A stretch of 64,000 nt of DNA from Paenibacillus dendritiformis. Its GTDB lineage: Bacteria; Bacillota; Bacilli; Paenibacillales; Paenibacillaceae. Under the pieces are notes generated by a model that ran no database searches, was not told where the DNA came from, and saw only the letters and a program-made list of their open reading frames with translations. Location: assembly GCF_021654795.1 (NCBI RefSeq), contig NZ_AP025344.1, forward strand, positions 4,588,501-4,652,500. Reading direction: 5' to 3'. How positions within the stretch are numbered: the stretch's first letter is position 1; each line of letters opens with the position of its first letter. The position numbers and the translations under genes are program-made. Of the stretch, positions 1 through 8,092 are shown piece after piece.

Positions 1-85
1 GTCGGCAGCCTTTGCCGTTCAGAGCGCGGTGGACGAGGGCACGAGCATTACGATTCAAATCCGCAAGGAAGAAGTGAGTCCATGA
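1..85 (+). CDS. Sensor histidine kinase, C-terminal end only (partial)
   Basis: An open frame enters from the left edge and stops with TGA at 83-85. The last 27 residues include DEGTSITIQI, which resembles the final beta strand of a histidine-kinase ATPase domain (G-T-x-I-x-I). The stop overlaps the start codon of the next gene (ATGA), the usual arrangement for a YesM-type kinase followed by its YesN-type regulator. Only the tail is visible, so the kinase class is inferred from the neighbour. Confidence 0.6.
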   Translation, partial: SAAFAVQSAVDEGTSITIQIRKEEVSP

Positions 86-1620
86 AAGTTCTGATTGCCG
101 ATGATGAATATTTGGTACGCATGACGCTGGTGAGCATGATTCAGGAGATGCCGCACCCGTTCGGCATATGCGGGGAAGCGGAGAGCGGAGAGGATCTGCT
201 TGAACTGCTGCCGGACTGCAGGCCCGACATCGTGCTGCTCGATCTGAGAATGCCGGAGATGGGCGGGCTGGAAGCGATGCGCCGCGGAAAAGCTCTTTCT
301 CCATTGACGCAGTGGATTATTTTGACCGGATTCTCGGACTTCGACAGCGCCCGGGAATCAGTCAAGCTGGGAGCGGCCGATTATTTGCTGAAGCCGTCCA
401 GCGCCAAGGAGTTGGAACAGGCGCTGCTGCGGGTCGCCAGGATCGTCCGGGAGCAGCGCAGCCTGCTGTATAAGCAGTTCGAGAGCAACTTGAACGCGGC
501 CTTCTCGGGCTGGGTCGATCCACACTCGTCATGCCATGATCCGTTTATCGAGCAGGCGCAGTATATGGGCATCTCGTTCGCGATCGACAGCGGCCTGAAG
601 GAACAGGAGAGAGCATTCCATCAGCAGTACTTCTCCCGGCTGCGCCTGAAGATGGAAGCGCTCGTGTCCGAATCCTTCTATCCGGCGCTGTTCCTGCTCC
701 CCCATGGCCATATGGCTCTTATCGGCGCCTGGCTGCCGGAGCGGGAGCAGGAAGGAAGCCGGGCGATGCGCAGGCTGCTGCGCGAGCTGGAGGATGAGGC
801 GCAGACGGCAAGCGGCGCGCAGGCTGCGGTGACCGTGACGCTGTTCTCTACCGGAATATGCGCCTCGCTGCAGGAGCTGCGGCACGAATTGAACGAATGT
901 GCCCGCTTCGCTCCCTTGCGCGTCATAAGGGGGATAGGCAGGCACTGGAGCAAGGAACTGCTGATCGGAGCGCACGCTGGGAATCTGGCAGAATTCAGCC
1001 GGCTGTGGCTCGATCTGAGCGCGGCCTATCAGGGCCGTCACTACTTGTCCTATATGAAGACCGCCGATCGGCTGTGGCAGCTGTTCCATGCGGAGCGCTT
1101 GTCCGCCTGCTCCCCGTCCGTCGCGCAATCGATTGGGGACTATGCATCCGTCACGATGAACCGGCGGATTGACATCTGCAGCGAGAACTGGATAGAGGCG
1201 CTTCACGAGGCCGGAGACAGCCTGCTGCCGCACCATGCTTCCAAGGATTGCGGCTCCACGATGATTGAGCAGGTCATCTCCTATCTGGAGCAGCATTATG
1301 CGAGCGAGATTACGTTGACGGAGCTGGCCCGGGACTTTCATGTCACGCCCAACTATTTGAGCACGTTATTCCATCAGACAACGGGCACCACGTTCGTGAA
1401 ATACGTGATGCGGCTGCGGATGATGCGGGCAAAGCAGCTTCTTGCCGACCCGTCGCTGCAGGTGCAGCAGGTTGCCGAGCAAGTCGGGTATTTCAGCACA
1501 AGACACTTTACGAAGTGCTTCTTCGAATTCGAGGGATGCTCTCCCTCCGAATATAAGAAAAAACGAAAGCTCCAAAATATGCAGAAGCCGGCTATTACGT
1601 CATGGGAGGGATCACATTGA
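82..1620 (+). CDS. YesN-type response regulator with AraC-family DNA-binding domain
   Basis: The N-terminal receiver domain (about residues 1-120) has the acidic pocket D7-D8, phospho-acceptor D54 in LLDLRMP, T82 and K104. A long unassigned middle region follows (about 125-400). The C-terminal AraC/XylS double helix-turn-helix (about 405-500) includes VTPNYLSTLFHQTTG and the FEGCSPSEYKK signature. At 512 residues it fits the YesN class, which pairs with YesM-type kinases to control sugar uptake and hydrolysis genes. It overlaps the upstream kinase end by 3 nt and the downstream alpha-galactosidase start by 4 nt, so the three genes are very probably one transcript responding to a galactoside. 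Confidence 0.93.
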   Translation: MKVLIADDEYLVRMTLVSMIQEMPHPFGICGEAESGEDLLELLPDCRPDIVLLDLRMPEMGGLEAMRRGKALSPLTQWIILTGFSDFDSARESVKLGAADYLLKPSSAKELEQALLRVARIVREQRSLLYKQFESNLNAAFSGWVDPHSSCHDPFIEQAQYMGISFAIDSGLKEQERAFHQQYFSRLRLKMEALVSESFYPALFLLPHGHMALIGAWLPEREQEGSRAMRRLLRELEDEAQTASGAQAAVTVTLFSTGICASLQELRHELNECARFAPLRVIRGIGRHWSKELLIGAHAGNLAEFSRLWLDLSAAYQGRHYLSYMKTADRLWQLFHAERLSACSPSVAQSIGDYASVTMNRRIDICSENWIEALHEAGDSLLPHHASKDCGSTMIEQVISYLEQHYASEITLTELARDFHVTPNYLSTLFHQTTGTTFVKYVMRLRMMRAKQLLADPSLQVQQVAEQVGYFSTRHFTKCFFEFEGCSPSEYKKKRKLQNMQKPAITSWEGSH

Positions 1621-3806
1621 AGATTGACTACAACGAGGCGGAGCAGCTCTTTCACCTGCAGACGCCGAAGACAAGCTACATCATGCAAGTGGTGAAGGGC
1701 GGCTATCTCGCCCATATCTATTGGGGGCGCAAGCTGAGAGGAATTCACGCCCTGGAGCGAATCCCTTATGTGGAGCGATGCTCGTTCCATCCGAATCCGG
1801 ATCCGCATGACCGCTCATTCTCGCCCGATACGCTTCCCCAAGAGCTGCCGGGGTATGGCTGCGGCGATTTCCGGCACCCCGCCTATGAAGCGCGGCAGGC
1901 CCATGGGGGAACGGCGTCCGAGCTGATGTACCGGCGCCATGCGATTGTCAGCGGGAAGCCGGCTCTGGAAGGGCTGCCCGCGACCTATGCCGAGGCCGAT
2001 GAAGAAGCGATGACCCTGGAGGTCGAGCTGGAGGATGCGGTCACGGGCCTGCAGGCGCTACTGCGGTATACCGTATTCGCGGAGCATGACGCCATTGCGC
2101 GTTCCGTCTGCTTCCGGAATGCGGGCAGCGCGGCGATGAGGCTCCAGCGGGCGCTCAGCATGAGCGTCGATTTCCCGCATGCGGAATTCGACCTGCTCCG
2201 CCTGCCGGGCGCCTGGGCGCGGGAGCGCCATATCGAGCGGCACCCGCTGGCGGCCGGCATGCAATCGGTCGAGAGCCGCCGCGGCTCAAGCAGCCATCAG
2301 CACAACCCGTTCATTGCGCTGCTGTCACGGGGAGCGGATGAAGAGCACGGCGAAGTGTACGGCTTCAGCCTCGTCTACAGCGGAAGCTTCCTCGCCCAGG
2401 CGGAAGTCGATCAATTCCGTTCGACGCGCGTCTCGATGGGATTGAATCCGTTCGACTTCGAATGGCTGCTGGAGCCGGGCGAATCATTCCAGACGCCGGA
2501 AGCGGTCATGGTCTATTCAGCCGCCGGGCTGGGCGGGATGTCCCGGACCTATCACCGGCTGTACCGCACCCGGCTCTGCCGCGGCCGGTACCGCGATCGG
2601 GAACGGCCGGTGCTCGTCAACAACTGGGAGGCCACTTACTTCGACTTTACGGCAGACAAGATCGAAGCATTGGCCGGCAGCGCCGCTGAACTGGGAATCG
2701 AGCTGCTCGTGCTGGACGACGGCTGGTTCGGGAAGCGCAATGATGACCGCAGCTCTCTGGGCGACTGGTTCGTGAACGCGGAGAAGCTTCCGGGCGGATT
2801 GGCGGATGTCGCGAAGCGGGTTAATGCGCAGGGGGTTCAGTTCGGCCTCTGGTTCGAGCCGGAAATGATCTCCCCGGACAGCGATCTGTACCGTGCCCAT
2901 CCGGATTGGTGCCTGCATGTCCCGGAGCGGAGACGGACGCAGGCGCGCTCGCAGCTTATTCTGGATTTCTCCCGGGAGGACGTGTGCCGTGCGGTTGCGG
3001 ACATGCTCACCAGTGTTTTGTCGAGCGCCCCGATCGCCTATGTCAAATGGGATATGAACCGCAACATGACGGAGATCGGCTCCGCCGCCCTGCCGCCCGA
3101 GCGGCAGCGGGAGACGGCGCACCGCTACATGCTGGGCGTGTACCGCGTCATGGAGCAGGTCACCTCCGCCTTTCCGGAGGTGCTGTTCGAGAGCTGCTCC
3201 GGCGGCGGCGGCCGCTTCGACCCGGGGATGCTCTTCTACATGCCGCAGACATGGACAAGCGACAACACCGATGCCGTCGAGCGCCTGAAGATTCAATACG
3301 GCACCAGCCTCGTCTACCCGGTCAGCGCCATGGGGGCGCATGTATCGGCCGTCCCTAACCATCAGCTCGGGCGCGTTACCTCCCTGGAGATGAGAGGACA
3401 TGTCGCGATGTCGGGGAACCTGGGCTATGAGCTCGATCTGACGAAGTTCACGGAGGCGGAGAAGACGGAGGTCAAGGCACAGGTGGCGTTCTATAAATCG
3501 GTGCGCGCTCTCGTGCAGCAGGGGGACATGTACCGCCTCTCCAGTCCGTTCACCAGCGCCGTGACGGCATGGATGTTCGTCTCCGCGGATCGCAAGGAGG
3601 CGCTGCTAGGCCATTTCCGCGTGCTCGCCGGGCCGAACCCGGCGATCGGCCGCATCAAGCTGCGAGGTCTTTGTCCGGATACCATGTACCGCTTGGAACA
3701 GACCGGCCGCATGTACGGCGGCGATGAACTCATGTACGCAGGGATTCATCTGCCGCAGATGGAGCAGGATTTCTGCAGCATCCTTTACCGCTTTACCGCT
3801 GTCTAA
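1617..3806 (+). CDS. Alpha-galactosidase, glycoside hydrolase family 36
   Basis: Hydrolyses terminal alpha-1,6-galactose from melibiose or raffinose-type sugars by a retaining mechanism. The beta-sandwich N-domain is followed by a (beta/alpha)8 barrel carrying LLVLDDGWFG, the nucleophile motif KWDMNR (D479) and the acid/base motif WTSDNTDA (D549). These numbers nearly equal the D478/D548 pair I recall for Geobacillus AgaA. I chose the TTG at 1617 because GGGAGGG lies 7 nt upstream and the TTG overlaps the previous stop (TTGA). The in-frame ATG at 1602 has no ribosome site of its own. There is no signal peptide, so the enzyme is cytoplasmic and must act on imported oligosaccharide. At 729 residues it is full length. 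Confidence 0.95.
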   Translation: MKIDYNEAEQLFHLQTPKTSYIMQVVKGGYLAHIYWGRKLRGIHALERIPYVERCSFHPNPDPHDRSFSPDTLPQELPGYGCGDFRHPAYEARQAHGGTASELMYRRHAIVSGKPALEGLPATYAEADEEAMTLEVELEDAVTGLQALLRYTVFAEHDAIARSVCFRNAGSAAMRLQRALSMSVDFPHAEFDLLRLPGAWARERHIERHPLAAGMQSVESRRGSSSHQHNPFIALLSRGADEEHGEVYGFSLVYSGSFLAQAEVDQFRSTRVSMGLNPFDFEWLLEPGESFQTPEAVMVYSAAGLGGMSRTYHRLYRTRLCRGRYRDRERPVLVNNWEATYFDFTADKIEALAGSAAELGIELLVLDDGWFGKRNDDRSSLGDWFVNAEKLPGGLADVAKRVNAQGVQFGLWFEPEMISPDSDLYRAHPDWCLHVPERRRTQARSQLILDFSREDVCRAVADMLTSVLSSAPIAYVKWDMNRNMTEIGSAALPPERQRETAHRYMLGVYRVMEQVTSAFPEVLFESCSGGGGRFDPGMLFYMPQTWTSDNTDAVERLKIQYGTSLVYPVSAMGAHVSAVPNHQLGRVTSLEMRGHVAMSGNLGYELDLTKFTEAEKTEVKAQVAFYKSVRALVQQGDMYRLSSPFTSAVTAWMFVSADRKEALLGHFRVLAGPNPAIGRIKLRGLCPDTMYRLEQTGRMYGGDELMYAGIHLPQMEQDFCSILYRFTAV

Positions 3807-3813
3807 GCAATAG

Positions 3814-3850
3814 ACCGCCGTCTTTGCCCCTCAACGGCAGAGGCGGCGGT
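3814..3850 (+). terminator. Long stem-loop after the alpha-galactosidase gene
   Basis: ACCGCCG and CTTTGCC pair with GGCAGAG and CGGCGGT around a short loop, giving about 15 pairs. No clear T-run follows, so it may act as an mRNA 3' stabiliser rather than a strong terminator. Confidence 0.4.
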
Positions 3851-3967
3851 TCCGTGCCGCGCCGATTCCTTCCCCTCGTCCCTCCCATCCAAGTAGTTCC
3901 TTCCAACCTGTCTTGTCTTTTATGGTAAAATACAGAGAGACTAAATGAACAGAACAGGAGTAAGCCC

Positions 3968-4636
3968 ATGTTAGCCATCATCTATGACCTGGAAATGACC
4001 GTAAAGCGGAAAAAAGGGGAATTCGCGGAGATTATCGAGATCGGCGCGGTAAAAGTAGCGGAGCAGGACGGCAAGGCCGCCATCGTCGACACATTCCAGG
4101 CCTTCGTCAAGCCGACGCTCTCCCCCAAGCTGTCGCAGGATACGGTCAATTTCACGGGCATCCGCCAGGAAGACGTCAACGCTTCTCCCGTCCTGCAGGA
4201 TGTGCTGGATCAATTCGTCGCCTGGATTGATACGGAGGATTACGCGCTCTGCTCCTGGGGACCGGACGACAAAGCCCAGTTCCTGAAGGAGTGCCGCATG
4301 AAGCGCATTCCGCTCCACTGGCTGCGTAACCACAACAATTTGCAGAAGCCGGTGTCCCAGGTCATGAACCGGGGGAGCCACCAGCAGGTCGGACTGAAGA
4401 CCGCGCTTGACACGCTGCAGGTTCCGTTCGTCGGCACGCAGCACCGGGCGCTCGATGACGCATACAATACGGCGCTCATCTACATCCATATGATCGATCA
4501 TATCCAGCTTCAGCGAAATGAAGTCCAGGAGCATCCGAGCTATGAGAGCGCCGTCGTCTATCGGGACGAGCCGGAAGCCGATGCGGATGCGAATCCGTTC
4601 GCGGCGCTCGCCCGGCTGCAGCTGCCGAAGGAGTGA
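3968..4636 (+). CDS. KapD-like DEDDh 3'-5' exonuclease
   Basis: A single DnaQ-type exonuclease domain fills most of the 222 residues. D7 and E9 in IYDLEMT form Exo I, SWGPDDKAQF is the Exo II region, and H159 with D163/D164 in HRALDDAYNTA is Exo III of the DEDDh subclass. B. subtilis KapD, an inhibitor of the KinA sporulation pathway, has this layout, as do several generic exonucleases, so the KapD role is inference. A ribosome site (AACAGGAGTAAG) precedes the ATG. The C-terminal 30 residues are acidic and unlikely to be folded. Confidence 0.85.
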   Translation: MLAIIYDLEMTVKRKKGEFAEIIEIGAVKVAEQDGKAAIVDTFQAFVKPTLSPKLSQDTVNFTGIRQEDVNASPVLQDVLDQFVAWIDTEDYALCSWGPDDKAQFLKECRMKRIPLHWLRNHNNLQKPVSQVMNRGSHQQVGLKTALDTLQVPFVGTQHRALDDAYNTALIYIHMIDHIQLQRNEVQEHPSYESAVVYRDEPEADADANPFAALARLQLPKE

Positions 4637-5031
4637 GCCGGGGCGATGCGCCGGGCAGCGTGCGGCCGTACGAGCCGGATGTTTTGCCCCAGCCAACAAA
4701 ATGAACAATACGAACTGGGCCGGAGCCTGCATTGGAGTATTTGAACCTGACACGGGACCAGCTGCGCGTCACGGATAGCGAAGCTGCGCCGTTTGTCGTA
4801 TTCGAGACGCTGGACAGGCTCGCGGACACGATCGTGTTCTCCGCGCTGCCCGTCTCATCCGAGCGGATCAAGGCGGAGACCATCGACATGATTGCCTCTT
4901 ATTTGCTCGGCGTGAAGGAGCAGTGTGCCTGTTCCCGGTTCCCCGTTCTTCACGCACAAGCAAGAACCGACCGGCATCTGCCGGACGGTTCCCTGTCTCC
5001 GGGACGCAGGTCCCGCATATATCCGCTGTCT
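4637..5031. other. Intergenic stretch with a possible gene remnant
   Basis: After the exonuclease stop, the plus strand from about 4732 to 4920 reads like protein (LTRDQLRVTD, FVVFETLDRLADTIVF, IDMIASYLLGVKEQ). It has no good start or ribosome site, and the frame runs on as a shadow across the opposite-strand reductase. An ATG at 4701 opens another frame that ends after 25 codons. This may be a frameshifted or truncated small gene; I do not recognise the family. Confidence 0.3.
4964..4991 (-). terminator. Terminator of the aldo/keto reductase gene
   Basis: GAACCG.CCGGCA-tc-TGCCGG.CGGTTC is an almost perfect inverted repeat (12 of 13 pairs). On the minus strand it is followed by TTGCTTGTG, a weak T-rich tail. 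It sits 40 nt past the stop of the reductase gene. Confidence 0.55.
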
Positions 5032-5856
5032 TTACGCGTTATTGAATTCGTCCGGATTCGGACCGACGCGCTTATCCTGATTCAACCCGTTGATGTCGGT
5101 CATTTCTTCTTCCGTGAGCTCGAAGTCGAATACATCGAAGTTTTCCCGGATGCGGGATGGCGTGACCGATTTCGGAATAACGATGTTGCCCTTCTGCAAA
5201 TGCCAGCGGATCACCGTCTGCGCAGGCGTCTTCCCATGCCGGCCGGCAATGGCGCCGATCGTCTCGTTCGTCAATATATCGCCGCCCTGCATCAGCGGGC
5301 TCCAAGCCTCCAACACAATCTCATTGCGCTTGCAGAATTCACGCAGCTCGTTCTGAGCCAGGCGCGGATGGCATTCTACCTGGTTGACGGCCGGCTTCAC
5401 GCTGCACTCCCGCAAAATCCGCTCCAGATGCGGGATATGGAAGTTCGATACGCCAATCGCCCGCACGCGGCCGTCGGCGTACAATTTTTCCAACGCCTTG
5501 TATGTATCGACATACTTATCATTCGCAGGCACCGGCCAATGAATCAGATACAGATCGACATAGTCGGTACCCAGCTTTTGCAGACTGGTCTCGAACGCCC
5601 GCAGCGTCTCGTCGTAGCCTTGATCGGAATTCCATACTTTGGTCGTGAGGAAAATATCTTCCCGCTTCACGCCGGACTCGCGCATTCCCTCGCCTACGCC
5701 TGCTTCGTTCTGATAGATCGCTGCCGTATCAATGAGGCGGTATCCAATCTCGAGCGCCGTCTTGACCGATTCTTTGACTTGCTGTCCTTCTTCTACGCGC
5801 CATACCCCCAGGCCAAGTTGCGGCATGCGCACACCATTATTCAAAGTAACGATCAC
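5032..5856 (-). CDS. Aldo/keto reductase (AKR superfamily)
   Basis: NADPH-dependent carbonyl reductase of the (beta/alpha)8 AKR fold. The catalytic tetrad is complete: D43 (LIDTAAIYQNE), Y48, K73 (TTKVWN) and H106 (YLIHWPVP). The cofactor loop IPKSVTPSRIREN is near the C-terminus. At 274 residues it matches the AKR5-type 2,5-diketo-D-gluconate reductase-like enzymes of Bacillota; the substrate cannot be told. The start is GTG at 5856, 7 nt after GAGGAGG. It is a single-gene unit with its own hairpin downstream. Confidence 0.93.
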   Translation of the reverse strand: MIVTLNNGVRMPQLGLGVWRVEEGQQVKESVKTALEIGYRLIDTAAIYQNEAGVGEGMRESGVKREDIFLTTKVWNSDQGYDETLRAFETSLQKLGTDYVDLYLIHWPVPANDKYVDTYKALEKLYADGRVRAIGVSNFHIPHLERILRECSVKPAVNQVECHPRLAQNELREFCKRNEIVLEAWSPLMQGGDILTNETIGAIAGRHGKTPAQTVIRWHLQKGNIVIPKSVTPSRIRENFDVFDFELTEEEMTDINGLNQDKRVGPNPDEFNNA

Positions 5857-6070
5857 ATTAACAACCTCCTCATAGCAAAAATTGAATCCATACAGATACT
5901 GCGCGATGGCTTTTTCTCTATCTAGTATAGCCCCATTCCGCGCACCAAATCAAACCCTGTCCCATATTACCCGAACGCCGCTGAATCCAATCTGTCCGCC
6001 TGGCCGCTCTCCGGACAAGCCCGTCCCGGAAAAAATAGCCGCATCCATTGGAAGCGGCCTGGAGTCACGA

Positions 6071-6586
6071 TTACGCCTCGTCCTGCAGGCGCGGCGTCAC
6101 GCCTGGATATTGATAATTCAACGGCTCATCGAAGGTCGCATAATCGAAGTTGACCATGAGCATAACGATGCGCTGCCCTGTATTTGGATCGCTAATGATA
6201 ATATGATCCCGTCCCGCGGCCTCGAGGACGCCGCGGAACACCTTCGCGTTCCATTGGGAGTTGTTCTCGTAGGTCATGTAGAAGGTGCCGATTTTGCCCA
6301 AGTTCAGCCGGAAAATGTTCTCGATGTAGGACTGCTCAAATAATTGAGGCGGCGTCGGCGCGACTGTTCCGCTTGGCGTCATCGGACTGCCGCTTGGCAC
6401 CGCAGGCGGAGCGGCAGCGCCCTGCACCTGCTGCGGCACCATGTAACCGGATGTTGTCGGGCCACCCATATACGGGGTCGGTGTCGGAGGGGCCATACAT
6501 TTCGATCCGCCCCAGGATCCGCCCCAAGATTGCGGCTGGTACGCCATTGGGTTGGAATATCCATACATGGAATAGCTGTAACTCAT
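6071..6586 (-). CDS. gerQ: Spore coat protein GerQ
   Basis: GerQ is an inner-coat protein needed to localise the cortex hydrolase CwlJ, and in Bacillus it becomes cross-linked by the transglutaminase Tgl. The N-terminal 80 residues are low complexity, rich in G, P, S, Y and Q (MSYSYSMYGYSNPM). The conserved C-terminal GerQ domain begins at about residue 85 and includes YIENIFRLNLGKIGTFYMT and HIIISDPNTGQRIVML. It lies 90 nt downstream of cwlJ on the same strand, the partner it depends on, which supports the call strongly. A GAAGGAGAG ribosome site precedes the ATG. Confidence 0.95.
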   Translation of the reverse strand: MSYSYSMYGYSNPMAYQPQSWGGSWGGSKCMAPPTPTPYMGGPTTSGYMVPQQVQGAAAPPAVPSGSPMTPSGTVAPTPPQLFEQSYIENIFRLNLGKIGTFYMTYENNSQWNAKVFRGVLEAAGRDHIIISDPNTGQRIVMLMVNFDYATFDEPLNYQYPGVTPRLQDEA

Positions 6587-6676
6587 CTTGCACTCTCTCC
6601 TTCTTAGCCTTTACGGCTTTTTATTTGTTGTGTCACAAGCGATGGCCATGCTTAACAGACACTGCAGGATGGAGAT

Positions 6677-7102
6677 TTACCGGTACACATCCGGGCAATC
6701 GTCGCCAGACGGAGCAAAGAAGCAATGGGCCTTGAACCGCCCGGAATTCGGCTGATTGTACCAGGTTGCCGGACATTCTCCCTCCGGACGGAAGAACCAC
6801 AGCGCGTAAGTAGCGGGCCAGGTGCGTTCCCCATTGACGGCACGTCTGGCCAGACGGATTTCGGATTCACGCGGCCTCTGGTAGAAATAGCTTTTCTGCG
6901 TCGATTCGAATCCCCCTGGACTCTGAAAGACCATGTCCCTCATATTTCGCACGTTTGCAAAATCAAGGCAATCCACTAAAATGCGATTCACTCCGACATT
7001 GCCGACCATCAGCATGCCGAGTTCTCCTTCGCCTTCCGCTTCGGCCCGCAGCAGCTGAGCCAGCAGCCTCACGTCTTCGGAGTTTGCTTTGATGACCGCC
7101 AT
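6677..7102 (-). CDS. cwlJ: Spore cortex-lytic cell wall hydrolase CwlJ
   Basis: A Hydrolase_2 (SleB/CwlJ) domain fills the 141 residues. E21 in LLRAEAEGEGELG is the expected catalytic glutamate, followed by VGNVGVNRI and the aromatic motif ALWFFRPEGECPATWY. It has no signal peptide and no peptidoglycan-binding domain, as usual for CwlJ, which is made in the mother cell and held in the coat. During germination it degrades the modified cortex, and in Bacillus it responds to Ca-DPA. It is the first gene of a cwlJ-gerQ pair. The upstream side has AGGAGGGGAGCG as ribosome site. Confidence 0.95.
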   Translation of the reverse strand: MAVIKANSEDVRLLAQLLRAEAEGEGELGMLMVGNVGVNRILVDCLDFANVRNMRDMVFQSPGGFESTQKSYFYQRPRESEIRLARRAVNGERTWPATYALWFFRPEGECPATWYNQPNSGRFKAHCFFAPSGDDCPDVYR

Positions 7103-7189
7103 CTTCGTGCGCTCCCCTCCTTTCTTTCGATATCCTCATCATATGTGCATACGCCTATTTGGTGACACCGGACAAAGGGCGGACAACAG

Positions 7190-7218
7190 AAAAAGACCGG
7201 CTCTCGGAAGAGCCGGCC
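7190..7218 (-). terminator. Terminator of the azoreductase gene
   Basis: CCGGCTCT-tccg-AGAGCCGG read on the minus strand is followed by TCTTTTTCTG, a typical Rho-independent signal 50 nt past the azoreductase stop. Confidence 0.8.
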
Positions 7219-7267
7219 CGGGAAAAACTCTATAAATCCTAGACAGGGAAAAAATCCTTTTCGCTTG

Positions 7268-7903
7268 TTACACGGAAGCGGAGAAGCGCTCTACGCTTTG
7301 TTCCGCCGCGCGCTTGGCGTTTTCCAGCAATTCTTCGGCCCGATCCGGAACCGCGTTCATGCCTTCCACCACAATATTTTCATATTCCGTAATTCCGATA
7401 AATGCCATCACGGCTTTCAGATACGAATTCGTGAATTGGAACGCCTGTGCCGGTCCTTCGGAATAGAAGCCCCCGCGCGCTTCGATATGCACGACCCGTT
7501 TGCCTTGAAGCAGGCCTTGAGGGCCTTCCGCCGTATACTTGAACGTGCGGCCAGCAATAATTACGTTATCGATATAAGCTTTCAGCATGGTTGGATAGCT
7601 CAGGTTCCACATTGGCGTAATGAATACGATCAGATCGGCGGCAATGAATTGCTCCAGAATCTCGTTCATGCGGCCGAGCACTTTCGTTTGCTCTGGAGTC
7701 AGCGCTTCGCCTTTCGCGGCCTTCCCCCAGCTGTCCAACACGCTGCCGTCAATAAGAGGAATCGTATCTTCATACAGATTCACGCGTTCGATGGCAACGT
7801 CGCCTTTTGCTTGCAGCGCGGCCAGGTAATGCTCTCCCAGACGGAGTCCATAAGACATTTCCGTCGGTTTTGGATTGGAATTCACAACGAGTACTTTTTT
7901 CAT
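7268..7903 (-). CDS. azoR: FMN-dependent NADH-azoreductase
   Basis: Flavodoxin-like fold quinone/azo reductase. The N-terminus KKVLVVNSNPKPTEMSYG matches the phosphate-binding loop, and TPMWNLSYPTMLKAYIDNV is the FMN-isoalloxazine contact typical of the AcpD/AzoR family. GGFYSEGPAQAF is the third conserved block. At 211 residues it is full length. Members reduce quinones and azo compounds by two electrons and are commonly induced by thiol-reactive or quinone stress. The promoter just upstream carries a perfect palindrome over the start site, so a dedicated repressor is likely. Confidence 0.92.
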   Translation of the reverse strand: MKKVLVVNSNPKPTEMSYGLRLGEHYLAALQAKGDVAIERVNLYEDTIPLIDGSVLDSWGKAAKGEALTPEQTKVLGRMNEILEQFIAADLIVFITPMWNLSYPTMLKAYIDNVIIAGRTFKYTAEGPQGLLQGKRVVHIEARGGFYSEGPAQAFQFTNSYLKAVMAFIGITEYENIVVEGMNAVPDRAEELLENAKRAAEQSVERFSASV

Positions 7904-7988
7904 CGGTTTGTCACCTCTGCGTCAAATTTGCTATCAATGATCGAATTGTGGATGTTGACTCAGCACTGTCGCTCATTAAATAACATCA

Positions 7989-8035
7989 ACTTACTTTATG
8001 TAAGTATAATAGCGAATGTTACTTACTAATGTCAA
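7989..8035 (-). promoter_or_regulatory. Azoreductase promoter with palindromic operator
   Basis: On the minus strand TTGACA (8030-8035) and TATTAT (8006-8011) are spaced by 18 nt. Immediately downstream, ACTTAC-N5-GTAAGT (7989-8005) is a perfect inverted repeat over the probable transcription start, and a related GTAAGTAAC lies in the spacer. This is a repressor-type layout, as found with HxlR or MarR regulators; the regulator gene is not in the window. Confidence 0.7.
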
Positions 8036-8092
8036 GCAATATTTTTTATGCAAAATAAAAGAGAAAGGCGGCCCTGGAGAGCCGCCGTGTCT

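Noticed and set aside
4732..5925. 397-codon plus-strand frame over the aldo/keto reductase
   Set aside because: From about 4930 on it is antisense to a reductase with a complete catalytic tetrad; only its first part is kept as a possible remnant.
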